DNA from: an uncultured Treponema sp.
Lineage (GTDB): Bacteria; Spirochaetota; Spirochaetia; Treponematales; Treponemataceae
Assembly (NCBI GenBank): GCA_937877535.1
Contig: CALFJF010000048.1
Coordinates: 31,507-95,506, forward strand
Reading direction: 5' to 3'
Length of the DNA stretch: 64,000 nt
Shown here: piece after piece, positions 1 through 8,011 of the stretch
Position numbering within the stretch: the first letter of the stretch is position 1
Layout: the number at the start of each line of letters is the position of its first letter
The notes under the pieces: generated by a model
Seen by the model: the letters and a program-made list of their open reading frames with translations, nothing else
Database searches by the model: none
What the model was told of the DNA's origin: nothing
Made by a program: the position numbers and the translations under genes

Positions 1-25
1 CTTTATCATTCAGTTTCTTAAACAT
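1..25 (-). CDS. rplR: 50S ribosomal protein L18, N-terminal fragment
   Basis: Only the first eight codons are inside the window; they read M-F-K-K-L-N-D-K on the minus strand. An AAAAGG ribosome binding site lies 9 nt before the ATG. Position after rplF in the spc operon is where L18 belongs, and a basic MFKKLNDK-type start fits. The identity rests on gene order more than on sequence. Confidence 0.6.
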
Positions 26-79
26 ACTGCAAAACCTTTTTATTGAAAATGTTTAAATCGCGTTTTTCACGTTTTCACG

Positions 80-622
80 TTATTTCACGCCAGTTTTTCC
101 AACCTTGCGCCTAATGACTTCGGTTTCATAGCGAATTCCTTTACCTTTATAAGGTTCTGGCATACGGAGTTTTCTAATCTGCGCACTGAATTCGCCGACT
201 TGCTCCTTGCTGATTCCGCTAATTGTAACTTTGCCCTGCGCATCCGCAACAACCGTAATTCCATCAGGAATCGCCGCGATAAACTCGCTTGAATATCCGA
301 GATTCATAACAAGCAGTTTTCCCTGAACCTCAGCGCGATAACCAACGCCCGTAATCACAAGCGTTTTAGAAAATCCAGTTGTAACACCTGTAACCATGTT
401 GTGAATAAGCGCACGATACAAACCGTGAGCAGCGTTCGCAGCCTTTGTATTTCCAGAAGCCTTCACAACAAGTTCGCCGTCCTTCTGCTCCAAAGAAACA
501 AGGCTTTCGTTTACGGACTGCTTCAATTCGCCCTTCGGTCCTTTTACCGAAATCTCTCCATCCTTTATCGAAACCGTAACTCCAGCAGGAATAGCGACAG
601 GAAGTTTTCCAATTTTTGACAT
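80..622 (-). CDS. rplF: 50S ribosomal protein L6
   Basis: L6 binds 23S rRNA near the sarcin-ricin loop and the GTPase-associated region. The protein has 180 residues, the normal length, with the two-fold L6 architecture. The C-terminal signature PEPYKGKGIRYE is at residues 155-166. The start is MSKIGKLPV, preceded by AGGAGGAAAG-type sequence. It follows rpsH by about 20 nt in the spc operon and precedes rplR. Confidence 0.97.
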   Translation of the reverse strand: MSKIGKLPVAIPAGVTVSIKDGEISVKGPKGELKQSVNESLVSLEQKDGELVVKASGNTKAANAAHGLYRALIHNMVTGVTTGFSKTLVITGVGYRAEVQGKLLVMNLGYSSEFIAAIPDGITVVADAQGKVTISGISKEQVGEFSAQIRKLRMPEPYKGKGIRYETEVIRRKVGKTGVK

Positions 623-643
623 TCTATCTTTCCTCCTGACCGA

Positions 644-1042
644 TTACCAAACCTTGCAAATGATTTCGCCACCGACCATCTTTTCGCTCGCTTTTTTGCC
701 TGTTGTAACGCCAAGCGAAGTCGAAACGATAAGAATGCCGTACCCGTTATACACGCGCGGCAAGTCTTTATACCCAGAATACACGCGCCGACCAGGGCGA
801 GATACTTTTTCAAGCCCATGGATAACGGAATCATTGCTATCATCATATTTCAAGATAATACGAATAACGTTTTTATTGTCTTCCTGAATTTTTTTGAAAT
901 TTTTGATATATCCCTCTGTTTTCAGGATTTTCACGATTTCGAGTTTGAGTCGTGAAGTGGGAACATCGACCTTTTCGTGCCGAGCCTGAACAGCGTTGCG
1001 GACTTTCGTCAGCATATCCGCAATGGGGTCTGATACACTCAT
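644..1042 (-). CDS. rpsH: 30S ribosomal protein S8
   Basis: S8 binds the central domain of 16S rRNA and is an early assembly protein. In many bacteria it also represses the spc operon. The protein has 132 residues, full length. The start MSVSDPIADMLTKVRNA is typical of S8, and the C-terminal region GILIVSTSLGVTTGKKA followed by GGEIICKVW matches the family signature. It lies between rpsN and rplF in the standard order. Confidence 0.97.
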   Translation of the reverse strand: MSVSDPIADMLTKVRNAVQARHEKVDVPTSRLKLEIVKILKTEGYIKNFKKIQEDNKNVIRIILKYDDSNDSVIHGLEKVSRPGRRVYSGYKDLPRVYNGYGILIVSTSLGVTTGKKASEKMVGGEIICKVW

Positions 1043-1081
1043 TTTTTATCTCCTAAACAAACTTCCCAGTTTTAGCAACTT

Positions 1082-1267
1082 CTACCAACTGGATTTTGTA
1101 ACACCAGGCAACAAACCTTCGCTTGCCAACTTGCGGAAGCAGATGCGGCACATCTTGAACTTGCGCAAATATCCGCGAGGACGACCGCAAATCTGGCAGC
1201 GATTATATTCACGCGTACTGAACTTTTGCTTGCGTCCCGCCTTAATAATCATTGATTTTTTAGCCAT
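1082..1267 (-). CDS. rpsN: 30S ribosomal protein S14, zinc-binding short form
   Basis: S14 sits in the 30S head near the decoding centre. At 61 residues it is the short (type Z) form. It keeps all four zinc-ligand cysteines as two CxxC pairs, C24/C27 and C40/C43. The C-terminus LPGVTKSSW is characteristic. Keeping the zinc form in the spc operon implies dependence on zinc unless a zinc-free paralog exists elsewhere; none is in this window. Confidence 0.97.
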   Translation of the reverse strand: MAKKSMIIKAGRKQKFSTREYNRCQICGRPRGYLRKFKMCRICFRKLASEGLLPGVTKSSW

Positions 1268-1284
1268 AATTCTATCCTTTAGTC

Positions 1285-1836
1285 CTATTTCCTAAACGGC
1301 ATCTTGAACTTGGTAAGCAGTGCGCGAGCCTCTGCGTCGGTACGTGCGCTGGTGACGATAGAGATGTTCATTCCCGCAATTTTTGTGATTTTATCAAAGT
1401 CGATTTCTGGGAAGATAATCTGCTCTGTAATGCCAAGAGAAAAATTTCCATGTCCATCAAAACCCGTCGCTTTGATTCCGCGAAAATCCTTCACGCGCGG
1501 AAGTGCAACATTGATGAGCCTGTCCAAAAATTCGTACATGGTATTGCCACGAAGCGTAACCATGACACCAACCTCGTTGCCCTCTCGGAGTTTGAAGTTT
1601 GCAATGCTCTTTTTTGCCTTGGTTTTGACCGCGTGCTGCCCTGTAATTTGCGTAATATCAGCAGCGGCGGCATCAAGGAGTTTCTTATTAGTGAGAGCCT
1701 CGCCAACACCCATGCTCACAACCACCTTCTTGATGACTGGAATTTGCATGACAGAAGTATAATTGAGTTCTTTGAACAACTCAGGGGCGATAGTTTCCTT
1801 ATAGACTTTCTTAAGCCGTGGTACGTACTTATCCAT
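1285..1836 (-). CDS. rplE: 50S ribosomal protein L5
   Basis: L5 binds 5S rRNA and forms part of the central protuberance and an intersubunit bridge. The protein has 183 residues, family length. It starts MDKYVPRLKKVYKETIAPEL and carries the L5 features KKVVVSMGVGEA and the C-terminal DAEARALLTKFKMPFRK. It lies between rplX and rpsN as in most bacteria. Confidence 0.97.
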   Translation of the reverse strand: MDKYVPRLKKVYKETIAPELFKELNYTSVMQIPVIKKVVVSMGVGEALTNKKLLDAAAADITQITGQHAVKTKAKKSIANFKLREGNEVGVMVTLRGNTMYEFLDRLINVALPRVKDFRGIKATGFDGHGNFSLGITEQIIFPEIDFDKITKIAGMNISIVTSARTDAEARALLTKFKMPFRK

Positions 1837-1924
1837 TTGTAATTCCCTGTTGAAATTCCCTCGTAAATCCTCGGTAATTTCTGTTTCTTAACCTTTTTAC
1901 CTTTTTCTTTGATTGAAAAACTCG

Positions 1925-2239
1925 TTACAGAGTTTCTCCGCATTTTCGACAAACACGAATTTTCTTTTCGCCGTCGGTTTTGAAACCTACGCGAGTTGGT
2001 CCGCATTTTTTGCAAACAAGCGCAACATTTGAAATGTTGAGAGGTGCTTCAACTTCTGCGATTCCGCCTTGCTCTTGCTGACTTCTCCGCCGAATTGTCT
2101 TTTTGACAATATTCACACCAGACACGATGACCACATCTTTGTCGGCAACGACGCGAGAAACTGTTCCGCGTTTCCCTTTGTCTTTTCCTGCAATAACTTG
2201 CACCGTATCATCTTTGTGAATCTTGAACTTAGTATTCAT
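1925..2239 (-). CDS. rplX: 50S ribosomal protein L24 with four cysteines
   Basis: L24 is an assembly initiator that binds the 5' end of 23S rRNA. The 104-residue protein has an N-terminal KOW motif (HKDDTVQVIAGKDKGKRG, about residues 8-25). It also has two CxxC pairs near the C-terminus, C76/C79 and C97/C100, which could hold a zinc ion as a small ribbon. E. coli L24 lacks these. It follows rplN in the spc operon, about 20 nt away. Confidence 0.96.
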   Translation of the reverse strand: MNTKFKIHKDDTVQVIAGKDKGKRGTVSRVVADKDVVIVSGVNIVKKTIRRRSQQEQGGIAEVEAPLNISNVALVCKKCGPTRVGFKTDGEKKIRVCRKCGETL

Positions 2240-2257
2240 GGTTCAATCTCCTAATCC

Positions 2258-2626
2258 TTAAAGAACTTCTGGAGCAAGCGAAACGATTTTCATGTAATCC
2301 ATGTCACGAAGTTCGCGAGCAACTGGTCCAAAAACGCGCTTTCCCTTTGGATTCTTATCACCGTCAACAATAACGCACGCATTATCGTCAAAACGAATGT
2401 ACGTTCCGTCAGCACGACGATATTCTTTGGAAACGCGAACGATAACCGCTTTCTCCACAGAGCCTTCTTTTATTGTTGATGTTGGAATAGCCTCTTTGAC
2501 TGCAACAACAACAACATCGCCAATTCCTGCATAGCGACGATGCGACCCGCCAAGCACTTTGATAACCTGTACCTGTTTAGCACCAGAGTTGTCTGCGACA
2601 ACCAGATTTGACTGCATCTGAAGCAT
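2258..2626 (-). CDS. rplN: 50S ribosomal protein L14
   Basis: L14 binds 23S rRNA and forms intersubunit bridges with 16S rRNA. It is also the usual docking site of the silencing factor RsfS. The protein has 122 residues, full length, and starts MLQMQSNLVVADNSGAKQV. The end, ELRDMDYMKIVSLAPEVL, is typical. It is the first gene of the spc part, directly after rpsQ. Confidence 0.97.
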   Translation of the reverse strand: MLQMQSNLVVADNSGAKQVQVIKVLGGSHRRYAGIGDVVVVAVKEAIPTSTIKEGSVEKAVIVRVSKEYRRADGTYIRFDDNACVIVDGDKNPKGKRVFGPVARELRDMDYMKIVSLAPEVL

Positions 2627-2643
2627 AATTACAACCCCTCCGT

Positions 2644-2913
2644 TTATCGCGCACGCTCAACGACTTCTGCAAGCCGCCAGCACTTGTCCTTGCTAATCGG
2701 ACTACACTCAACAATGCGAACTGTATCTCCGATGTGAGCCTCATTTTTTTCATCATGCGCTTTACATTTCTTTGTGCGCGTAACGTATTTTTTGTAGAGA
2801 GTATCCATTCTCTTTGTGTCAATGGACACTACAATCGTCTTGTCCATTTTGTCGCTCGTTACAACACCCACAAAGGAACGTTTGCCACCCTTTGTTTTTT
2901 CGGTTTTATCCAT
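2644..2913 (-). CDS. rpsQ: 30S ribosomal protein S17
   Basis: S17 is a primary 16S rRNA-binding protein of the OB-fold type. The protein has 89 residues. It begins with a basic stretch, then FVGVVTSDKMDKTIVVSID, and carries the S17 signature GDTVRIVECSPISKDKCWRL. It lies between rpmC and rplN. Confidence 0.96.
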   Translation of the reverse strand: MDKTEKTKGGKRSFVGVVTSDKMDKTIVVSIDTKRMDTLYKKYVTRTKKCKAHDEKNEAHIGDTVRIVECSPISKDKCWRLAEVVERAR

Positions 2914-2926
2914 AACAGGTCAACTC

Positions 2927-3148
2927 CTATTTATCCAATCCAGAAATTTCTTTTTCACGGATAAAAGTATTCAGCCTTGCAATTTGTCTCCGCAGAGTCC
3001 GTCGCTCCATCGGATTGTCAACGTGTCCAATAACCGACTGAAAGCGAACGTCCATATATTTCTGCTTCAACTCGGCACGCTGGGCGACCAATTCGGCATA
3101 AGACAAATCCTTGAGATTTTTCTTTGAATTTTTCTTTGAACTAGCCAT
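2927..3148 (-). CDS. rpmC: 50S ribosomal protein L29
   Basis: L29 is a small helical protein beside the peptide exit tunnel, near the SRP and trigger-factor docking site. The 73-residue protein contains LSYAELVAQRAELKQKYMDVRFQ and NPMERRTLRRQIARLNT, the L29 helical hairpin. A lysine-rich N-terminal extension (MASSKKNSKKNLKD) precedes it. It lies 12 nt after rplP. Confidence 0.95.
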   Translation of the reverse strand: MASSKKNSKKNLKDLSYAELVAQRAELKQKYMDVRFQSVIGHVDNPMERRTLRRQIARLNTFIREKEISGLDK

Positions 3149-3160
3149 TTCTTCGCTCCA

Positions 3161-3577
3161 TTAGTCCTTTGTGGGCTTGAAAGCAATCCGTGTCTTAATC
3201 GGAAGTTTGCTCGCCGCAAGCGAAAGTGCCTGCTCTGCCAACTTAATGTCAATTCCTCCGACCTCAAACAGAATCACGCCTGGCTTGATAACGGCAGCCC
3301 AAAACTCTGGCGCACCTTTTCCCTTTCCCATACGAGTATCAGCCGGTTTTTTTGAAACTGGCTTATCTGGAAAAACTCTCAACCAAACGTTGCCCTTTCT
3401 TTCCAATTTGCGGTTAATCGCAACGCGAGCAGCCTCAATATGCTTGGCGTTGAGCCAAACAGGTTCCATTGCAACAAGAGCAATTTCGCCAAAATCGATA
3501 TTGTTTGCACGTGTCGCGCATCCTTTAATTCTCCCGCGCTGAACTTTGCGGTGAATAACTCTCTTTGGACTCAGCAT
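3161..3577 (-). CDS. rplP: 50S ribosomal protein L16
   Basis: L16 contacts the A site and helps position tRNA at the peptidyl transferase centre. The protein has 138 residues, family length. It starts MLSPKRVIHRKVQRGR, and the conserved loop RMGKGKGAPEFWAAVI is intact. It lies between rpsC and rpmC with 12-nt gaps on both sides. Confidence 0.97.
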   Translation of the reverse strand: MLSPKRVIHRKVQRGRIKGCATRANNIDFGEIALVAMEPVWLNAKHIEAARVAINRKLERKGNVWLRVFPDKPVSKKPADTRMGKGKGAPEFWAAVIKPGVILFEVGGIDIKLAEQALSLAASKLPIKTRIAFKPTKD

Positions 3578-3589
3578 TTTCTACTCCTT

Positions 3590-4366
3590 CTACTCTTTGG
3601 ATTCCTTAGTAGAGCCAGAAGAATCCGAACTTTCTGCGTTCCGAGTCGATTTTCGCGCTCTCGTTTTTTCGTCGCCCGTGCGCTCTCTACGCTGTTTCCG
3701 AACAAGTTGTCCTGCATCTTCGTTCTGCTCTTGCCCGTATTTCATTCCGTTGTAGACCCACACTTTTACGCCGATTTTACCATACGTTGTATGCGCTTCA
3801 AACGTTCCATAATCAATATCCGCACGAAGCGTATGAAGTGGAACTCGTCCCTCTTTATGCTCTTCGCTCCGACGCATTTCAGCACCGCCCAAGCGTCCAG
3901 CAAGACGAATCTTGATTCCTTGTGCGCCATTTTTCATAGCGTTTGAAGAAGCCTGTTTGAGAGCCTTGCGGAATGAACCGCGCCCCGCAAGTTGTCGCCC
4001 GATGTTTTGCGCAATCAACGAAGCATTGATGTCTGCGCGTTTGATTTCCTTGATTTTAATCTGAACTTTTTTTGTCAGTTTAGACTGAATCTCGGCAGTA
4101 ATCTTTTCGATATTTGCGCCTTTGACACCAATGATAACGCCAGGACGAGCCGTGTGAATCACAATCGTCACACGCTGAGGATGTCGCACAATCTCAATTT
4201 CTGCAATGTCAGCATTTTGACATTCTGGCAGAGTGCGAACCATATCTCTGACTTTTATATCCTCAAGCACCAAATCCGCGTACTCTCGCGAATCCGCATA
4301 CCAGCGGGACTGCCACGTCTTGTTAATTCCAAGACGAAGTCCTATCGGATTTACTTTCTGACCCAC
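3590..4366 (-). CDS. rpsC: 30S ribosomal protein S3
   Basis: S3 lines the mRNA entry channel and has helicase activity on mRNA. The 258-residue protein has the N-terminal MGQKVNPIGLRLG, a type II KH domain with GVKGANIEKI (about residues 76-90), and the C-terminal domain with GRLGGAEMRRSEEHKEGRVP. It is longer than E. coli S3 because of a charged tail of about 35 residues rich in Arg, Ser, Lys and Glu. Rplv lies 3 nt upstream. Confidence 0.97.
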   Translation of the reverse strand: MGQKVNPIGLRLGINKTWQSRWYADSREYADLVLEDIKVRDMVRTLPECQNADIAEIEIVRHPQRVTIVIHTARPGVIIGVKGANIEKITAEIQSKLTKKVQIKIKEIKRADINASLIAQNIGRQLAGRGSFRKALKQASSNAMKNGAQGIKIRLAGRLGGAEMRRSEEHKEGRVPLHTLRADIDYGTFEAHTTYGKIGVKVWVYNGMKYGQEQNEDAGQLVRKQRRERTGDEKTRARKSTRNAESSDSSGSTKESKE

Positions 4367-4369
4367 TTT

Positions 4370-4735
4370 CTATTCCCCCGCCTTCTCATCTACAACAACC
4401 GTAATATGACTCATACGGCGCAAAAGCCTATCCGCACGTCCTCGCGCACGAAACCACACACGCTTGAGTCTCGGTCCTTCGTCGATGCGAATTTCTTTCA
4501 CATAAAGCGAATCCTCATCGAGATTCTTATTTGCTTGCAATGCGTTTGCAATCGCAGATTTTAGAGTATTCTTAATCAATACCGCCCCTTTTTGAGGCAT
4601 ATTGTCAAGAATTGCCATAGCCTTTGTACAAGACTTTTTGCTAACCACATGAGCCACAGGACGAACCTTTGTTGGGGACGCAATGAGGAATTTTGTGGTT
4701 GCAACGTATCCTTTTTTTACAGTCATACTGCTCAC
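4370..4735 (-). CDS. rplV: 50S ribosomal protein L22
   Basis: L22 lines the peptide exit tunnel; its hairpin loop contacts macrolides. The 121-residue protein shows KVRPVAHVVSKKSCTKAMAIL and the C-terminal loop GPRLKRVWFRARGRADRLLRRMSHI, the tunnel hairpin and signature. It lies 2 nt after rpsS and 3 nt before rpsC, so translation is probably coupled. Confidence 0.97.
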   Translation of the reverse strand: MSSMTVKKGYVATTKFLIASPTKVRPVAHVVSKKSCTKAMAILDNMPQKGAVLIKNTLKSAIANALQANKNLDEDSLYVKEIRIDEGPRLKRVWFRARGRADRLLRRMSHITVVVDEKAGE

Positions 4736-4737
4736 TC

Positions 4738-5016
4738 CTACCGTTTGGCGGATTTGTCATTCCCGCCATGCCCCTTAAAGGTTCGGGTCGGAGAGAACTC
4801 ACCGAGTTTGTGTCCAACAAGATTTTCCGTAATATACACGGGAATCCATGACTTTCCGTTGTAAACCGAAATCGTATTTCCAACCATTTCAGGAATAATC
4901 GTAGAGCAACGAGAATACGTCTTAATCATCTTCTTGTCGCTCTCCTTATTCATCTCAAGAACTTTTTTGTACAAGCTCTTGCAGATATAAGGACCTTTTT
5001 TTACAGACCTTGACAC
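4738..5016 (-). CDS. rpsS: 30S ribosomal protein S19
   Basis: S19 forms a complex with S13 in the 30S head near the A-site tRNA. The 92-residue protein starts MSRSVKKGPYICKSL and carries the signature GHKLGEFSPTRTFKGHGG, as expected. It lies 15 nt after rplB. Confidence 0.97.
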   Translation of the reverse strand: MSRSVKKGPYICKSLYKKVLEMNKESDKKMIKTYSRCSTIIPEMVGNTISVYNGKSWIPVYITENLVGHKLGEFSPTRTFKGHGGNDKSAKR

Positions 5017-5031
5017 CGTATTCTCCTTATA

Positions 5032-5856
5032 CTACTTTTTCCGTCGCGAAATAATGAAGCGACTAGAAGTCTTCCGCTTGTTGCGAGTTTTGTAACCACG
5101 GCAAGGCTGCCCCCACGGAGTAACAGGAACGTGTCCTTTTCCCGCACCTTCACCACCACCAAGCGGATGGTCAACTGGGTTCATAGCCATACCACGCACA
5201 GTCGGTCGAATACCAAGCCACCTACTGCGCCCCGCTTTTCCAAGTTGCGTATTCATGCGCTCTTCGTTACCAACAACGCCAATCGTAGCATAGCACTTTC
5301 CGAAAATTCTTCGAGTTTCCCCAGACGGAAGTCGAACGATAACGTAATCGCCGTCACGAGCAGAAACCTGCGCACTCGCACCTGCAGAACGAACAAGTTG
5401 CCCGCCACGTCCAAGTGTCAACTCGATATTATGAATCGTGAATCCAACAGGAATCGCCTCAAGAGGAAGCGCATTTCCTACCGTTGGAGCCACATTCTCG
5501 CCAGAAATAATTTTCTGACCAACGACAAGTTCCTTTGGAGCGATGATATATCGCTTTTCGCCATCTGCGTAATACACCAACGCAATGTTCGCGCTTCTAT
5601 TCGGGTCGTACTCAATGGATTTCACAGTTCCTGGAATTCCATGCTTGTTGCGCTTGAAGTCGATTTCACGATAGCGCCTCTTGTGACCGCCACCCTGATG
5701 ACGCACGGAAATTCGTCCGCCAGCACCGCGTCCGCCTTGTGATTTCAATCCAGAAACAAGGCTTTTTTCGGGTTTGTCGGTCGTCAGTTCATCTCTTACC
5801 AAATCAATACGAGTACGAGTACCCGCTGAATATGGTTTAAAAACTTTTAGAGCCAT
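5032..5856 (-). CDS. rplB: 50S ribosomal protein L2
   Basis: L2 is required for subunit joining and lies close to the peptidyl transferase centre. The protein has 274 residues, full length. The essential histidine region is intact in MNPVDHPLGGGEG, followed by the GKGHVPVTPWG motif. The stop codon is TAG, which shows that amber is a normal stop in this genome (relevant to the pseudogene at 60.2-61.2 kb). Confidence 0.98.
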   Translation of the reverse strand: MALKVFKPYSAGTRTRIDLVRDELTTDKPEKSLVSGLKSQGGRGAGGRISVRHQGGGHKRRYREIDFKRNKHGIPGTVKSIEYDPNRSANIALVYYADGEKRYIIAPKELVVGQKIISGENVAPTVGNALPLEAIPVGFTIHNIELTLGRGGQLVRSAGASAQVSARDGDYVIVRLPSGETRRIFGKCYATIGVVGNEERMNTQLGKAGRSRWLGIRPTVRGMAMNPVDHPLGGGEGAGKGHVPVTPWGQPCRGYKTRNKRKTSSRFIISRRKK

Positions 5857-5876
5857 CTGATTCCCCTTACAAAGGC

Positions 5877-6164
5877 TTACACGCCTTCAAATGCTTTAAT
5901 TGTTTCGCCTGGAGCAAGGCGGATAATCGCCTTTTTCCAACTGGAAGTACGTCCAATTTTTCCACGAACACGCTTTGTCTTTCCAATTACGTTCAACGTT
6001 GTACATGACAAAACTTTTACGTTAAAAAGTTTGGAAACCGCTTCCTTTATTTGAATTTTTGTTGCAGAGGGCAATACCTTAAAAACATATTTTCCCTCTT
6101 CGCGAAGCGTAGTCGCCTTTTCCGACAGGACAGGCTCGATTATAACGTCATGCAAATCAGCCAT
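5877..6164 (-). CDS. rplW: 50S ribosomal protein L23
   Basis: L23 sits at the tunnel exit and docks trigger factor and SRP. The 95-residue protein contains the family features IIEPVLSEKATTL and VRGKIGRTSSWKKAIIRL. It overlaps the last base of rplD, which implies translational coupling. Confidence 0.96.
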   Translation of the reverse strand: MADLHDVIIEPVLSEKATTLREEGKYVFKVLPSATKIQIKEAVSKLFNVKVLSCTTLNVIGKTKRVRGKIGRTSSWKKAIIRLAPGETIKAFEGV

Positions 6165-6796
6165 TATTCAGCCTCCGTCTTATACAACTCGGAAAGACTC
6201 TTTGCTGCACTTTCAAGCACAATCACTTTTCGACCATAAAAAAGGTCATGCGCCCTCAAACGATTACAAGAAAGGAACGACAATTCCTTTACATTGCGTC
6301 CAGCCTGTTTGATTTTTGCATCGTCATCCTTGAGGATTACAACAGTTTTTTCACCTTTTGCAAAATTGTTAAGAATCTTAACCAAGTCTTTTGTTTTTCC
6401 GCTCTCAATTGTAAAATCTTCCACAACGGTCAAACGGTCGCTTTGAGCCTGAAGACTCAAAATCGATTTCATTGCAAGCCGTTTAGCCTTTTTGGGAATC
6501 GAGTAACTGAAATCGCGTGGTTTTGGTCCAAAAATCGTTCCACCACCACGGTTAATCGGGGATTTTTTATCACCACGACGAGCATGTCCAGTACCCTTTT
6601 GCTTATATGGCTTTGCGTTTGAACCATGCACCTCAGAGCGAGTCTTTGTGCAAGCAGTTCCAACGCGCTTATTCGCCAACTCATTTGTAATGGCGTAGTA
6701 AATGACACTTTCGTTGACAGTACGCCCAAAAACGGAATCGTCCAACACGATTGTGCGCAGTTCCTTGCCATCGATTGAATAGACTTTCTTTTCCAT
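6164..6796 (-). CDS. rplD: 50S ribosomal protein L4
   Basis: L4 reaches into the exit tunnel. In enterobacteria it also autoregulates the S10 operon. The protein has 210 residues. The conserved loop KPYKQKGTGHARRGDKKSP and GGGTIFGPKPRDFSY identify it. It lies between rplC and rplW, overlapping rplW by one base. Confidence 0.97.
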   Translation of the reverse strand: MEKKVYSIDGKELRTIVLDDSVFGRTVNESVIYYAITNELANKRVGTACTKTRSEVHGSNAKPYKQKGTGHARRGDKKSPINRGGGTIFGPKPRDFSYSIPKKAKRLAMKSILSLQAQSDRLTVVEDFTIESGKTKDLVKILNNFAKGEKTVVILKDDDAKIKQAGRNVKELSFLSCNRLRAHDLFYGRKVIVLESAAKSLSELYKTEAE

Positions 6797-6810
6797 CTTA
6801 TTCCCCGACC

Positions 6811-7431
6811 CTATTTCTTAACCGCGGACTTAACAATCAGCGTACAATTCTTAACGCCAGGAACAGCACCACGAACCATGATGACTTTAAGTTCTGGGTC
6901 AATTTTTACGATTTTGAGATTCTGAACTGTCACCCGCTCACTACCCATTCGACCTGGCATTTTTACATTTTTTACACAATGCCCAGGAGTTGTGGAATTT
7001 CCAGTACCACCAGCCTCGCGGTGAAATTTTGAACCATGCGTAGAGCGACCACCGTGAAATCCCCAGCGTTTCATAACGCCCTGAAAACCTTTTCCTTTTG
7101 AAGTTGCCGTAACATCAAGGAACGACACTTTTTCAAAAAGTTCAAGACCGATTTGGTCGCCAACGGAAACTTCCTTCTCAAAATCCCGAAATTCCTTGAG
7201 ATGACGTTTCGGAGTAATGTTTTCGGGGAATTGTCCCTTGTACGCCTTGGAAACTTTTGTTTCCTTTACGTCTTCTAATCCGAGGACAACAGCGTCATAA
7301 CCGTTCGCCTCTTTTGTTTTTGTGGCAATAACCGTATTTGGCTCGACCTGGATCACGGTTACTGGTGTCAGATTACCGTTTTCATCGAAAATCTGGGTCA
7401 TTCCCACTTTTTTTGCAATCAGACCTTTCAT
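6811..7431 (-). CDS. rplC: 50S ribosomal protein L3
   Basis: L3 is an early 23S rRNA-binding protein next to the peptidyl transferase centre. I start it at MKGLIAKKVGMTQIF (206 residues). The ATG has AGGAG 7 nt upstream and is the family start; the frame is open 16 codons further upstream but without a binding site. The central loop reads GGTGNSTTPGHCVKNVKMPGR, with no Gln at the site methylated in E. coli L3. It lies between rpsJ and rplD. Confidence 0.96.
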   Translation of the reverse strand: MKGLIAKKVGMTQIFDENGNLTPVTVIQVEPNTVIATKTKEANGYDAVVLGLEDVKETKVSKAYKGQFPENITPKRHLKEFRDFEKEVSVGDQIGLELFEKVSFLDVTATSKGKGFQGVMKRWGFHGGRSTHGSKFHREAGGTGNSTTPGHCVKNVKMPGRMGSERVTVQNLKIVKIDPELKVIMVRGAVPGVKNCTLIVKSAVKK

Positions 7432-7590
7432 TCTGATTCTCCTGCAATAAAAAATATCTTTTTGAATTGAGAAACACAAACAAAGCCGCCATCCCAGATC
7501 CTTGGAACCGTACTGTTTTTTGTTTGCATTTTTAGCCTTTTGACTTTACCTCAACTCTTTTTGAATCTTGAATCAAAAATTCAAAAATTA

Positions 7591-7896
7591 TTACCGAATC
7601 TGAACTTCTACGCCAGCAGGAAGTTCCAACTTCATCAAAGAATCCATAACTTCCGTTGAAGGCTCTACAATGTCAATCAATCTTTTGTGCGTCCGCATCT
7701 CAAATTGCTCACGCGATTTTTTGTTAACGTGTGGCGAACGCAATACTGTAACACGATTTATACGTGTAGGAAGCGGAATCGGACCCGATACTTTTGCACC
7801 TGCTTTTTGAACAGCCTGAACAATCGCTTTTGCACTCTGGTCAATCAATTCCACATCAAACGCTCGAAGATTGACACGAATTTTACCGTTAGCCAT
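7591..7896 (-). CDS. rpsJ: 30S ribosomal protein S10
   Basis: S10 is part of the 30S head and doubles as NusE in antitermination with NusB. The protein has 101 residues, full length. It shows KIRVNLRAFDVELIDQSA, the loop region GPIPLPTRINRVTVLRSPHVNKKSREQFE, and the C-terminus LPAGVEVQIR. It sits between tuf and rplC; a strong hairpin separates it from tuf. Confidence 0.97.
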   Translation of the reverse strand: MANGKIRVNLRAFDVELIDQSAKAIVQAVQKAGAKVSGPIPLPTRINRVTVLRSPHVNKKSREQFEMRTHKRLIDIVEPSTEVMDSLMKLELPAGVEVQIR

Positions 7897-7954
7897 TATT
7901 TTTTTACCCTTATCTTTTCATTTTTCCCGAATCAGACATTCGCAAAAAGCGGAA

Positions 7955-7985
7955 AAGCGACGGCATTTTTTTTTGCCGCCGCCCC
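7955..7985 (-). terminator. Hairpin between tuf and rpsJ
   Basis: Arms at 7957-7965 and 7974-7982 pair in 8 of 9 positions, with a run of eight A/T bases as loop. On the minus strand a short TTTT follows. It could be a leaky terminator that trims the tuf message relative to the S10 operon, or a processing site. The weak U-tract argues against full termination. Confidence 0.45.
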
Positions 7986-8011
7986 GTCTTATCGGGCAGT
8001 GTCAAAAACGA

